DNA of 54,626 nt from an uncultured Gammaproteobacteria bacterium (GTDB lineage: Bacteria; Pseudomonadota; Gammaproteobacteria; GCA-001735895): the NCBI GenBank assembly GCA_947259485.1, contig CAMYLU010000025.1, forward strand, positions 1-54,626. Reading direction: 5' to 3'. The position numbers and the translations under genes are program-made. How positions within the stretch are numbered: position 1 is the stretch's first letter; every line of letters begins with the position of its first letter. A model generated the notes under the pieces. The model saw nothing but the letters and a program-made list of their open reading frames with translations. It ran no database searches and had not been told where the DNA came from. Positions 27,619-38,465 of the stretch are shown here, piece by piece.

Positions 27619-27686
27619 TTCATCCCGCGGCTTGACCGCGGGGTCCAGAAATATTGAACTGGATTCCGGCTTTCGCCGGAATGACA
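27619..27686. repeat. REP-like repeat pair
   Basis: tcatcccgcggcttgaccgcggg and ggattccggctttcgccggaatgac are two hairpin-forming units in opposite orientation. This is the 'GTCAT(T/C)CC...' type of extragenic palindrome common in gammaproteobacteria. Confidence 0.6.
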
Positions 27687-27959
27687 AGAACTGTCTGAAG
27701 ATTGCCCCCTGGCCCAGCTAGTTGATGAGCTTCTTCAGAGAAAGCTGACGCTCAAACTCAACCAATCAGCAGCGATTTACGACCCTTTCGAGAAGCTCAT
27801 TTTTGATTTGTGGACACGTTCCCGCCTATCGCCCTATCCATACCAGCTAATTCTAATCCCCCTAAACCAGAAAGGCCGTTTGTGCGATTGGAGGACTCAG
27901 TTAACGTAATAGTGAAACTGGTACGGGGGACCCGAGACAGTAGATCGTTTCGTTCTTTA

Positions 27960-27996
27960 ATAGTATTAAACTATTTAATTTATAATAATAGTTGAT
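27960..27996 (+). promoter_or_regulatory. OxyR-like operator upstream of katG
   Basis: ATAGTATTAAACTAT (27960-27974) is a perfect ATAG-N7-CTAT palindrome. After the expected 7-base gap comes a much poorer second unit, ataataatagttgat. The ATAG..CTAT pattern repeated at this spacing is the OxyR motif, and katG is a classical OxyR target. A possible -10 (TAATAT, 28003-28008) follows. Confidence 0.5.
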
Positions 27997-28012
27997 TTTA
28001 CTTAATATTTGA

Positions 28013-30235
<2,223 letters not shown>

Positions 30236-30276
30236 CTTGCAGTAATCGCATCTTGCCTGGGTAGATAGCCGACGCT

Positions 30277-30312
30277 GGGTGAGCACTTCACTTGAAGTGT
30301 TCACCCTTTTTT
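30277..30312 (+). terminator. Rho-independent terminator after katG
   Basis: GGGTGAGCACTTC and GAAGTGTTCACCC pair over 13 bases (one G-T) around a short ACTT loop, followed by six or more T. It lies about 40 bases after the katG stop. Confidence 0.93.
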
Positions 30313-30435
30313 CATTAGACCGCAGATCAAAAACGGTCACTAACGTGATATTTGGGGACTGCTCGGCGTCCTCCGATACGTTGAAAAGATAAAGGTATCA
30401 CCCGGGTAAACCCGCCACCGGCATTTTTAGATGGC

Positions 30436-30464
30436 CTGACGATTAGAGTCTATTGGCTTATAAT
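30436..30464 (+). promoter_or_regulatory. sigma-70-type promoter for the two-gene membrane operon
   Basis: A perfect -10, TATAAT (30459-30464), has a fair -35, CTGACG (30436-30441), 17 bases away. A strong AGGAGG ribosome site begins about 11 bases after the -10, giving a very short leader. Confidence 0.55.
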
Positions 30465-30490
30465 GCAAACTTTCAGGAGGGGGGCTGAGA

Positions 30491-31129
30491 TTGACACCAC
30501 TGCTGTTCATACGCACAGGTGGCCTGCTGATGATCATCAGTGGACTCGCGCTTGGTTATTCCTATGTCTTGCACCCGCAGAATATGCCAGCAGAAGTAAT
30601 CGCTTCGTCGAACTGGGTACTGATCCATGCGCTGTTTGCTGTTTCCCTGGTGCTTGGCCTGCTCGGCACGACTGCACTTTATGCGGTTACGGCACTGCGT
30701 ACCGGACGACTGGGGCTGATAGGCTACGTCATGCTTTTTGTCGGTATGATGATGATCTTCGGGCTCGATTACTACGAGGTACTAATCGCCCCATTCCTGG
30801 CAACAAATTATCCTGAGGTGATAACCGACCATGGTGCCGGCGACGCCATGGGCATGGTCGCACTTGCCTTTCCACTATCCGGCCTGCTGACGGTAGTCGG
30901 TTACGCACTGCTGGGTGCGGCATGGAAACGATGCCGAATTATTCCAGGCTATCTCGCTTATTTCCTCATCCTGTCGGCCATCGCTTTTGGAGTGGGTTTG
31001 AGCCCGGCAGGCGATATCGGGGTGGCCCGCATTACCGCAGCTACATTCGGTGCGGCCCTGGTAGCCGTGGGCATCAGCGCCATGCTGCAAAATCAAAACT
31101 TCAATGCCGCAGCGGGGAATCTTAGGTGA
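30491..31129 (+). CDS. hypothetical multi-pass membrane protein
   Basis: The 212-residue protein is predicted to have about six membrane helices, including GGLLMIISGLALGYSYVL, LIHALFAVSLVLGLLGTTAL, GYVMLFVGMMMIFGLDYYEVL and a Gly/Ala-rich C-terminal pair. No catalytic or transport motif is recognised. The start is a TTG (MTPLLFIRTGG) behind AGGAGG, which decides for it over other frames. Its end overlaps the next gene by four bases (GTGA). Function unknown. Confidence 0.75.
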   Translation: MTPLLFIRTGGLLMIISGLALGYSYVLHPQNMPAEVIASSNWVLIHALFAVSLVLGLLGTTALYAVTALRTGRLGLIGYVMLFVGMMMIFGLDYYEVLIAPFLATNYPEVITDHGAGDAMGMVALAFPLSGLLTVVGYALLGAAWKRCRIIPGYLAYFLILSAIAFGVGLSPAGDIGVARITAATFGAALVAVGISAMLQNQNFNAAAGNLR

Positions 31130-31551
31130 AAGTCAGGTTTTTATCCCTGCTGCTGGCTTTCCTCGCCATGTTTGTTATGGCCGGTCTTTTTAACGGGTTG
31201 GTCGTCAACGAACTGGTTAGTGAAAATATCGATCTCGCAATGCTACGCGATGCCCCGAACCTGGCGCTGATTGCGTTGGGCTATGCGCTGCTTGCCTTGC
31301 TCATGACATTGATATATCCGCACGTGGTCAGCCAGGCATCCTACTCGGTCCGCTCTGGTTTCTTGTTTGGCATGGTAGCGGGAATCTTCTGGCTGCTGCC
31401 CCAGGCCCTGGTACTGCATGGCGTTTACCGATTCCCCTTGATGGGCTTGTTGATAGACCCAGCCTGGGCCCTGTTAGAGCAGGGTATCGGCGGAGCAATT
31501 ATCGGGCTGATTTACGCGAAGTTTTCAAGACCAGACAGCAGCAGCTTCTGA
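31126..31551 (+). CDS. hypothetical membrane protein, partner of the preceding gene
   Basis: This 141-residue product starts with a GTG overlapping the upstream stop. It has about four membrane helices: FLSLLLAFLAMFVMAGLFNG, LALIALGYALLALLMTLIYP, GFLFGMVAGIFWLLPQALVL and LLEQGIGGAIIGLIYAKF. It resembles small four-helix inner-membrane proteins of unknown role. Translational coupling suggests a complex or joint function with the 212-residue protein. Not otherwise recognised. Confidence 0.72.
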   Translation: MKVRFLSLLLAFLAMFVMAGLFNGLVVNELVSENIDLAMLRDAPNLALIALGYALLALLMTLIYPHVVSQASYSVRSGFLFGMVAGIFWLLPQALVLHGVYRFPLMGLLIDPAWALLEQGIGGAIIGLIYAKFSRPDSSSF

Positions 31552-31618
31552 CCGCTTAAGCAGGTCCGCCAAGTACCCACCCTGTCCGGATTCTGCCGGG
31601 TCTCGTTGAACCCATCGG

Positions 31619-32062
31619 TCAGTAATGGAACTGGCCTTGCCATTCACCCTGGAGAAAGTCAATTTCGACTCGTCTCGGAACCATGCGTGCAGCGACTCCC
31701 TGTGACAGGTCATTACCCACGGGATGGTTCAGGGCAAATTCTCGCGGGTCGCAAACCGCTGACGCAATCGGTCGAAACGCGAGTTTAAGCTTGTTATTGA
31801 CAACCGCAGTATCGAATTCCACCTGTCGATGAAACAGCACTCTCTTTTTGACGACACAGGAGAAATACAGTTGTAATTCGACGATCAATGGTTGCTGGCT
31901 GGACTGCAGCGCAGCCTCGGCGCGCCCGGTCCAGCAGACATCCACATCACGCTGGTTGACGCGCACGGTTTGATGGTGCTGATAGCTGTGAATCCAGCGA
32001 TCCAGCCAGCGTAACGGGTTATCGATCGCAAAGTAACTGGCGCTCAAGTTCAGCATCGACAT
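31619..32062 (-). CDS. hypothetical protein
   Basis: A 147-residue soluble protein with a beta-rich, mixed-charge composition and no signal peptide. It contains a WLDRWIHSYQHH segment and ends in EIDFLQGEWQGQFHY. I do not recognise a family. It begins 9 bases after the SDR gene stop and so is the third gene of a glyoxalase-SDR-unknown operon. Codon use is like its neighbours, supporting a real gene. Confidence 0.6.
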   Translation of the reverse strand: MSMLNLSASYFAIDNPLRWLDRWIHSYQHHQTVRVNQRDVDVCWTGRAEAALQSSQQPLIVELQLYFSCVVKKRVLFHRQVEFDTAVVNNKLKLAFRPIASAVCDPREFALNHPVGNDLSQGVAARMVPRRVEIDFLQGEWQGQFHY

Positions 32063-32071
32063 TGCGTTAAT

Positions 32072-32854
32072 CTACCACAAAGCCGCGGCGTTGAGCTGGA
32101 TGTCTTCCATGGTAATACCCAGCGCTTCATCGCGGCACAAAAAGGCAGCCAGTGCGCCGAGCTCCCGTGGTTGCACCAGGCGCTTCTGCGGTTGTTCGGC
32201 AACCAGTTTCTCAATTTCCTCGTCGACGCTGTGTCCGGCTTTTCCTGCCTGGATCTGCATGCTGCTATTGAACATTTCGGTTTGTACCCAGGTCGGGCTG
32301 ATGACGACCGAACTAACGCCATGCGGGGCACCTTCAAGCGCAACCGCCCGACTCAATCCCAGCAACCCCGATTTGGATGCACAGTAGGCTGCATGATCGG
32401 CTGCGGCCGTGGTTGCCGCGGTAGAACCGATATTGATGATACGCCCCCAGCGGCGCTCGATCATTTTCGGTAAACAGGCACGAATCATGCGAAACGGCCC
32501 GGAAAGATTGATATCGATGACATCGAGCCATGATTTTTCATCATGACCGCAAACCAGTTCATGCGCGGTTACCCCTGCCGAATTGACGAGGATATCGGCA
32601 TCCCCATGTTGGTTTGCCAGCGCCTTGACAAATGCCTCTACACTATCGACATCGGCAACATCAAGTTTTTGATAAAAAAACGCATCGCTGACGGCCTGCA
32701 GTTCCTCGATAACTGCCCCGGGTTGCCGGCGTGCACCGACCGCGATGGTTGCCCCCCGTTCGGCCAGCGCGATCGCGATCGCCTTGCCGATGCCGGCAAA
32801 GCCACCCGTTATAATTGCGATCCGACCTTCGAGGTAACGTTCCACGACTACCAT
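32072..32854 (-). CDS. short-chain dehydrogenase/reductase
   Basis: The 260-residue protein is a classical SDR. The nucleotide-binding motif is [12 protein letters not shown], the LVNSAGV segment stands where NNAG is usual, the catalytic Ser is in [12 protein letters not shown] and the Tyr/Lys pair is in YCASKSG. Substrate is unknown. 3-oxoacyl-ACP reductase-like and polyol dehydrogenase-like roles are both possible. Its start overlaps the glyoxalase-like gene by 7 bases, so they are co-expressed. Confidence 0.88.
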   Translation of the reverse strand: MVVVERYLEGRIAIITGGFAGIGKAIAIALAERGATIAVGARRQPGAVIEELQAVSDAFFYQKLDVADVDSVEAFVKALANQHGDADILVNSAGVTAHELVCGHDEKSWLDVIDINLSGPFRMIRACLPKMIERRWGRIINIGSTAATTAAADHAAYCASKSGLLGLSRAVALEGAPHGVSSVVISPTWVQTEMFNSSMQIQAGKAGHSVDEEIEKLVAEQPQKRLVQPRELGALAAFLCRDEALGITMEDIQLNAAALW

Positions 32855-33288
32855 TCGCCGGTTGTCGGCATCGATACCCAGGGTTCAGCCGGTGCTAACG
32901 GCTCACCTTTTTGCAGAAGTTCAATCGAGATATTGTCCGGCGAACGGAAAAACGCCATGTGCCCGTCACGCGGCGGAACGTTGATAGTAATCCCGGCGTC
33001 CAGCATTTTCTGGCAAACCGCGTAAACATCATCCACTGCGTAAGCCAGGTGACCGAAATTTCGCCCACCCTGGTATTCTTCACCGTCCCAGTTGTAAGTT
33101 AACTCGACCAGCGGCGCGCGCTCAGCCTTGACCTGCTCGAGATCCTCCGCTGCCGCAAGGAATACCAGTGTAAACTGGCCTTCCTCGCTTTCATAGCGAT
33201 CGGTTTCAACCAGGCCAAGCAAATCCCGGTAAAACTCGAGAGACGCTTCCAGGTCGTGCACCCGCACCATGGTGTGTAAGTATTTCAT
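32848..33288 (-). CDS. VOC-family protein, glyoxalase I-like
   Basis: The 146-residue protein follows glyoxalase [24 protein letters not shown], then [27 protein letters not shown], and [10 protein letters not shown]. All four metal ligands of the E. coli enzyme have counterparts: H5, E62, H80 and E123. It would convert the hemithioacetal of methylglyoxal and glutathione to S-lactoylglutathione. The sequence is divergent in the middle, so another VOC substrate remains possible. It heads a minus-strand operon with an SDR. Confidence 0.8.
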   Translation of the reverse strand: MKYLHTMVRVHDLEASLEFYRDLLGLVETDRYESEEGQFTLVFLAAAEDLEQVKAERAPLVELTYNWDGEEYQGGRNFGHLAYAVDDVYAVCQKMLDAGITINVPPRDGHMAFFRSPDNISIELLQKGEPLAPAEPWVSMPTTGEW

Positions 33289-33395
33289 TGAGATATCTCG
33301 TTATTAAATTCGCCGGGTATTATGTCATAGCTTTTTGAGGCTGGTAAGGCAGCCTCGAATTCACTAACATCGGTCTAAATTACCGGGTAAGCGCC

Positions 33396-34553
33396 ATGAA
33401 ATTCAATCCGAACGTAGTTGATTGCGCAGCGGCACCAATCGCCGAGGCCTGGTCCTGGGTAACGAATCCGCAGTCCGAAAACCTGATCGACATGTGCCAG
33501 GCGGTGCCGGCGCATCTGCCGCCACAGTCACTCAGGGACTACCTTGGAGACGCGATCAAGGCCGGCGAAGGTGCCACCTATACCGACATCCGTGGCATTC
33601 CACCCTTGCGCGAAGCATTGGCTGGTAATATCAGCGAGCGTTACCAGGGGTCAGTCACTGCCGATGACATCCTGATAACCGCGGGCTGCAACCAGGCGTT
33701 TTGCTCGGTTGTCGACACCCTGTGTGAGGCGGGTGACGAGGTCATCGTGCCACTACCCTGCTATTTCAATCACCAGATGTGGTTGACGACCCGTGCCGTG
33801 GTGCCACGCTACCTGTCGTTCAATGCCGAGACCGCGATGCCCGACCCGGGTGAAGCAAGCTCGTTGATTAACGAACGGACCCGGGCAATCTTGCTGGTAA
33901 CGCCAAACAATCCGAGCGGCGCTATTTACAGTCACGAATGTATCGAGCAGTTTTTTGAACTTGCCCGCGAACACGGACTCGCCTTGATCATGGATGAAAC
34001 TTACCGTGATTTCATCGATATCAATCAGTTACCGCATCGCCTGTTTTCACGACTCGATTGGCGCGAAACGCTGGTGCATTTGTACAGCTTCTCCAAGGTA
34101 TTCAGTCTTACCGGTTTCCGCACCGGTGCCGTTGCCGCGAGCCAGCCATTGCTCGATCAACTTAAAAAAATCCAGGATTGCACCGCGATCTGTGCTCCGC
34201 ATGCAGGCCAGCTTGCGGCGGTTTACGGCCTGCAAAATCTTCAGACCTGGAAACTGGAGAAATCCGATGAACTGGCGCGCCGCGCCATTGCAATCAGGCA
34301 GGCTTTCGACCACCCCGATCTGAACTACCGCCTGATCAGTGCCGGTGCCTACTTCGCCTACATCGAGCATCCGTTCGAAGCGCCGGCGCGTGATGTCGTC
34401 AAACGTTTAATCCAGCAACACGAAATCATTAGCCTGCCGGGAAGCTATTTCGGCCGAGACCAGGAGAAATTCATTCGCTTTGCCTATGCCAATGTGCATG
34501 AAAAACATTTCGATGACGTGATCCAGAGATTGATCGCAAGCCAGCAAACATGA
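33396..34553 (+). CDS. class I/II PLP-dependent aminotransferase
   Basis: This 385-residue fold-type I aminotransferase has YTDIRGIPPLREALA near residue 62, the cofactor-contact strings TAGCNQAF and TPNNPSGAIYS, the Asp-containing LIMDETYRDF and the Schiff-base Lys in SFSKVFSLTGFRTGAV. The substrate amino acid cannot be inferred. The gene is monocistronic or leads the GFA gene 10 bases downstream. It is divergent from the glyoxalase operon. Confidence 0.9.
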   Translation: MKFNPNVVDCAAAPIAEAWSWVTNPQSENLIDMCQAVPAHLPPQSLRDYLGDAIKAGEGATYTDIRGIPPLREALAGNISERYQGSVTADDILITAGCNQAFCSVVDTLCEAGDEVIVPLPCYFNHQMWLTTRAVVPRYLSFNAETAMPDPGEASSLINERTRAILLVTPNNPSGAIYSHECIEQFFELAREHGLALIMDETYRDFIDINQLPHRLFSRLDWRETLVHLYSFSKVFSLTGFRTGAVAASQPLLDQLKKIQDCTAICAPHAGQLAAVYGLQNLQTWKLEKSDELARRAIAIRQAFDHPDLNYRLISAGAYFAYIEHPFEAPARDVVKRLIQQHEIISLPGSYFGRDQEKFIRFAYANVHEKHFDDVIQRLIASQQT

Positions 34554-34563
34554 GGCAACTAGT

Positions 34564-34977
34564 ATGAGTAAACCGATAAAAGGCGCCTGCCTCTGTGGAC
34601 AGGTACAGTTCCAGGTCAGTGGACCCTTCGATGAATTCCATCTTTGCCATTGCAGCCAGTGCCGACGTTCAACGGGAACCGCCCATGCATCCAATATATT
34701 CACCAGCGCCGATCGCATCGAATGGCTCGCCGGTGAGAATTTGATCAAACGTTACACACCCGATAAACCAGGCGTGATCTCGAAGTGCTTTTGTACGCAT
34801 TGCGGCTCGCTGGTGCCTTACACCAGTCTGAAAAGCGGCAAACTGGTCATTCCTGCCGGCTCTTTGAACGAAGCTCCGGGTATCGAACCGGAAGACAATA
34901 TTTTCTGGCGCGACCGCGCCGACTGGTATGACGCCGGCCTCGGTGCACAGCATAAAGAACAGGGTCCCGACGAATGA
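34564..34977 (+). CDS. GFA-family (glutathione-dependent formaldehyde-activating-like) zinc protein
   Basis: The 137-residue protein carries the zinc-binding Cys pattern of the GFA/CENP-V fold: GACLCGQVQF, LCHCSQCRRSTG and CFCTHCGS. Members are mostly of unknown substrate; the formaldehyde role is disputed. It follows the aminotransferase by 10 bases, with the ATG preceded by a weak ribosome site. Confidence 0.87.
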   Translation: MSKPIKGACLCGQVQFQVSGPFDEFHLCHCSQCRRSTGTAHASNIFTSADRIEWLAGENLIKRYTPDKPGVISKCFCTHCGSLVPYTSLKSGKLVIPAGSLNEAPGIEPEDNIFWRDRADWYDAGLGAQHKEQGPDE

Positions 34978-35031
34978 ACCATTGCCCATCGGCATAGTCA
35001 CGAAATGAATAACAAGATACCAGGAGTCACC

Positions 35032-35949
35032 ATGTTACGAGTAGCGATTTTGCTGCTGGCTTTCTGCGGCAGTCTATATGCCGGCGAGCCCGAAATTGAA
35101 ACCGTCAGTGACTACGAATTTGCATTTGACATTAATGGCAGCAGGATTAGCGTGGAAATCCGTGATCACGTATTACGTGGCAAGAAAGACATGCTGCTCG
35201 AGTGGGTGCTCTACTCGACTAGGACGGTGCAACACTACTATGGTCGTTTTCCGGTAAAAAGTGTACATATCAAGCTGCAGGTTACCGGTGGTCACGCGGT
35301 ACGTTTCGGCCAGGCCTTCGGTGGCGATTCACCCTCCCTGCGAATCGTGGTCGGTGAGAATATAACGCCGGAAATGCTGCGCAAGGACTGGATTATGGTG
35401 CATGAAATGGTCCACCTGGCGATGGCCGATGTGCCTGATGAGCATCGTTGGTGGCTGGAGGGGCTGGCGACCTACGTCGAATCTATAGCCCGCGCACAAC
35501 GCGGTCATCTCAGCGAAGAATTCGTCTGGAACGGGTTCATCAACCGTATGCCCCAGGGACTGCCGAAGTACGGCGATCGAGGGCTGGATTTAACCCCGAC
35601 CTGGGGGCGTACCTACTGGGGTGGCGCCATCTTCTGCATGCTTGCAGATATCGAAATCCGAAAGTTGACCGAAAACCGTCTTAGCCTGCGTGATGCCCTG
35701 CGTGGCGTTCTGGACGCCGGCCTGTCGATGCATGCCAGTTCGAGTGCGATGCAGGTATTCGAGTCCGCTGATCGTGCTATCGGGCTTGACGTCCTGGTAC
35801 CCCTGTACCTGAAGATGAAGGCGGATCCCTACCCGGTTGATCTCGAGGCATTATGGGCCTTGCTCGGGGTTAGCCTCGAGAACGACCAGGTGGTATACAA
35901 CGATGCAGCACCGTTGGCGCATGTTCGCAAGAAACTGCTCAAATCCTAA
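35032..35949 (+). CDS. exported HExxH metallopeptidase-like protein
   Basis: I start this gene at 35032, where CAGGAG sits 8 bases upstream and a signal peptide (MLRVAILLLAFCGSLYA) begins; an ATG nine codons earlier would hide it. The 305-residue precursor has the zinc motif H124-E-M-V-H128 followed 14 residues later by E143 in WWLEGLATYVE, the arrangement of gluzincins. A further GRTYWGGAIFCMLADIEIRK helix follows, as in M1/M61-like folds. It is probably a periplasmic peptidase of unknown target. It converges with the DNA glycosylase gene, overlapping it by 4 bases. Confidence 0.75.
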   Translation: MLRVAILLLAFCGSLYAGEPEIETVSDYEFAFDINGSRISVEIRDHVLRGKKDMLLEWVLYSTRTVQHYYGRFPVKSVHIKLQVTGGHAVRFGQAFGGDSPSLRIVVGENITPEMLRKDWIMVHEMVHLAMADVPDEHRWWLEGLATYVESIARAQRGHLSEEFVWNGFINRMPQGLPKYGDRGLDLTPTWGRTYWGGAIFCMLADIEIRKLTENRLSLRDALRGVLDAGLSMHASSSAMQVFESADRAIGLDVLVPLYLKMKADPYPVDLEALWALLGVSLENDQVVYNDAAPLAHVRKKLLKS

Positions 35950-36455
35950 TCGATAAAATCCATCAGTTGACGCCAGGCTGAAAGCTTTTGTTCGAAGTTC
36001 ATTCCCGCATGCGCCGGACTGGTGGACGGCATACGCAGCAGCGCTACTTCTCGCGACTGCGGCAAGTTCGGCACTACCAGTTGTTTGAAATACTTCTCCG
36101 AGGTGGCGCCATTAAACAGAATTGCACGAATCCCGGGGAAACGTTTCAGCAGCCCGGGAAAATCATTGGCGCGCACCGTCTTGGCATCGATATTCGAGTC
36201 CAGGCTGCCGGGTCGATGGCAGGTCTGTAAAGTGTCCCAAAGAATCAATGGATGCCTGCAAAGCTCCTCCACCCGGTGCTCGTAACTGGCCGTGGGATCG
36301 ATGCCAAACAGCTCGGCCATAATTGGCCAGAATGCATTGCGGGGATGGGCGTAATACTGCACGGCTTGCAATGAAGCGGTTCCCGGCATACTGCCGAGTA
36401 TCAGGATTCGGGGTTGGTAACCAACAATCGGCTCAAAAGATTGAACCCGGGCCAC
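35946..36455 (-). CDS. hypoxanthine-DNA glycosylase (DNA-deoxyinosine glycosylase, UDG superfamily)
   Basis: The 169-residue protein has the family-6 UDG pattern: LILGSMPGTASLQAVQYYAHPRNAFWPIM near the start and the C-terminal MPSTSPAHAGM. The Asn of HPRNAFW is the catalytic-loop residue of the family. It would remove deaminated adenine from DNA. The gene lies 2 bases after rho on the same strand and may share its transcript. Confidence 0.88.
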   Translation of the reverse strand: MARVQSFEPIVGYQPRILILGSMPGTASLQAVQYYAHPRNAFWPIMAELFGIDPTASYEHRVEELCRHPLILWDTLQTCHRPGSLDSNIDAKTVRANDFPGLLKRFPGIRAILFNGATSEKYFKQLVVPNLPQSREVALLRMPSTSPAHAGMNFEQKLSAWRQLMDFID

Positions 36456-36457
36456 AC

Positions 36458-37714
36458 CTACTTCTTCATCTGATCGAAGAATTCGAGGTTGGTTTTACTG
36501 CTTTGCATGCGACCCAGCACAAATTCCATGGCTTCAATTTCATCCATCGAGTGCAGAAACTTGCGCAGGATCCAGACTTTTTGTAATTCTTCCTGGTCAA
36601 TTAGCAACTCTTCACGACGCGTACCGGAACGATTGATATTGATCGACGGGAACACGCGTTTCTCGGCGATGCGTCGATCGAGATGTATTTCCATGTTGCC
36701 GGTGCCCTTGAATTCCTCGTAGATGACTTCGTCCATCTTGGAACCGGTTTCGATCAGCGCGGTCGCAAGAATTGTCAGGCTGCCGCCTTCTTCGATATTA
36801 CGTGCCGCACCAAAAAAGCGTTTTGGCCGATGTAATGCATGCGCATCAACACCACCGGTCAGCACCTTGCCCGAAGAAGGAATCGTGGTGTTATAGGCAC
36901 GTGCCAGACGCGTAATCGAGTCCAGCAAGATGACTACATCCCGCTTATGCTCCACCAGGCGTTTGGCTTTTTCGATGACCATTTCGGCCACCTGGACATG
37001 ACGACTGGCTGGCTCATCGAAGGTCGATGCGACAACTTCACCCTTAACCATGCGCTCCATCTCGGTGACTTCCTCGGGTCGTTCATCGATCAGCAGCACA
37101 ATCAGGTAACACTCGGGATGATTGCTGGCGATGCTCTGGGCGATGTTTTGCAGCATCAGGGTTTTACCGGCTTTCGGTGGCGAGACTACCAGGCCTCGCT
37201 GCCCCTTACCGATTGGCGAAACCATGTCGATAATACGCGCGGTAATATCCTCGGTGCTGCCGTTGCCGCGTTCAAGCACCATACGGCTGTTGGGGTGCAA
37301 TGGCGTCAGGTTTTCAAATAGAACCTTGTGCTTGACGTTTTCCGGTAAATCAAAATTAATTTCATCGACCTTGAGCAACGCAAAATAACGCTCGTTGTCC
37401 TTGGGTGGCCTGATTTTGCCACTGACGGTATCGCCGGTACGCAGGTTAAATCGCCTGATCTGACTCGGTGACACATAGATATCGTCCGGGCCGGCCAGGT
37501 ACGAACTGTCCGCCGAACGTAAAAACCCAAAGCCGTCCTGCAAAATTTCCAGCACCCCTTCACTGAAGATATCCTCACCTTTCTTGGCCTGGGATTTGAG
37601 GATGCTAAAGATAATGTCCTGCCGACGCATGCGCGCAGAGTGGTCACCACCCATGGATTTCAAAGTTTCGATTAAGTCGGGGACGGTATGTTGCTTGAGC
37701 TCGTTTAGGTTCAT
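36458..37714 (-). CDS. rho: transcription termination factor Rho
   Basis: Rho is the hexameric RNA helicase that ends many transcripts. The 418-residue protein has the N-terminal [17 protein letters not shown], the RNA-binding cold-shock-like domain ([31 protein letters not shown]), the P-loop [12 protein letters not shown], Walker [18 protein letters not shown] and the Q/R-loop segments. Length is normal. trxA lies upstream on the same strand and rhlB is divergent, the order also seen in enterics. Confidence 0.98.
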   Translation of the reverse strand: MNLNELKQHTVPDLIETLKSMGGDHSARMRRQDIIFSILKSQAKKGEDIFSEGVLEILQDGFGFLRSADSSYLAGPDDIYVSPSQIRRFNLRTGDTVSGKIRPPKDNERYFALLKVDEINFDLPENVKHKVLFENLTPLHPNSRMVLERGNGSTEDITARIIDMVSPIGKGQRGLVVSPPKAGKTLMLQNIAQSIASNHPECYLIVLLIDERPEEVTEMERMVKGEVVASTFDEPASRHVQVAEMVIEKAKRLVEHKRDVVILLDSITRLARAYNTTIPSSGKVLTGGVDAHALHRPKRFFGAARNIEEGGSLTILATALIETGSKMDEVIYEEFKGTGNMEIHLDRRIAEKRVFPSININRSGTRREELLIDQEELQKVWILRKFLHSMDEIEAMEFVLGRMQSSKTNLEFFDQMKK

Positions 37715-37916
37715 TTTAGGAGTGCCCTATTAACAGGGTTGGGGAATAAAGACGTGAGAACGGCCTATGGGTAATATCGAGAATTGTATTTGGTTTTTTT
37801 GTTCAGGAACGCCGCGGAGATACGGCGTCGACTAAAAAGAGCGTAGCACAGTAATTCAGGGTCGTCTACCTCATTCAACGACCCTTTTTAAATCTATTTT
37901 TTTGACCCGGTAAAGC

Positions 37917-38243
37917 CTAGATATTGCTGTCGAGAAATGCGGTTAACTGGGACTTGGACAGCGCGCCCACCTTGGTAGCCTCAACTGCCCCGTCCTTGAA
38001 CAGCATCAGGGTCGGAATGCCTCGAATACCATACTTGGGGGGAGTGTTGGAATTATCGTCGATATTAAGCTTGGCCACCGTGAGTCGGCCATCGTATTCA
38101 TCGGCTATCTCTTCTAGGATCGGGGCGATCATCTTGCAGGGGCCGCACCATTCTGCCCAGTAGTCAACGAGCACCGGATGGTCTGCCTGTAGCACATCCG
38201 AATCGAAGCTGTCATCTGAAAGGTATACTATTTTCTCACTCAC
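37917..38243 (-). CDS. trxA: thioredoxin 1
   Basis: The small redox protein has the active site [15 protein letters not shown] and the cis-Pro in [11 protein letters not shown], with high similarity to E. coli TrxA. I prefer the GTG at 38243 ([17 protein letters not shown]): GGAG lies 6 bases before it and it gives 108 residues, as in the family. An ATG six codons earlier would add MGLETR without a clear ribosome site. Confidence 0.95.
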   Translation of the reverse strand: MSEKIVYLSDDSFDSDVLQADHPVLVDYWAEWCGPCKMIAPILEEIADEYDGRLTVAKLNIDDNSNTPPKYGIRGIPTLMLFKDGAVEATKVGALSKSQLTAFLDSNI

Positions 38244-38465
38244 GCGTGTCTCCAGCCCCATGGCTTAATCAGTTAGACGGACAATTTAGTCGTAACAGAT
38301 TTAACTGTCAATGATACAAATATGGTAGAAATCCTGTATAGAAATTCCCCCCCGTGAACCCTATATGGGGATATAAATCGACTTTTTCAAATCACAGCGC
38401 AGGTTTTCATGCAATTTGCTACCATAGTCCGATTAAACCCTCAACCTGAGAGAATATGCAATAGC

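Noticed and set aside
30463-30816. 117-codon plus-strand frame starting inside the -10 box
   Set aside because: It overlaps the membrane-protein gene in another frame, begins within the promoter and has an unlikely composition.
37859-37889. Hairpin GGGTCGT / ACGACCC followed by five T on the plus strand between rho and trxA
   Set aside because: No plus-strand gene leads into it, and on the minus strand of trxA/rho the T run is on the wrong side.
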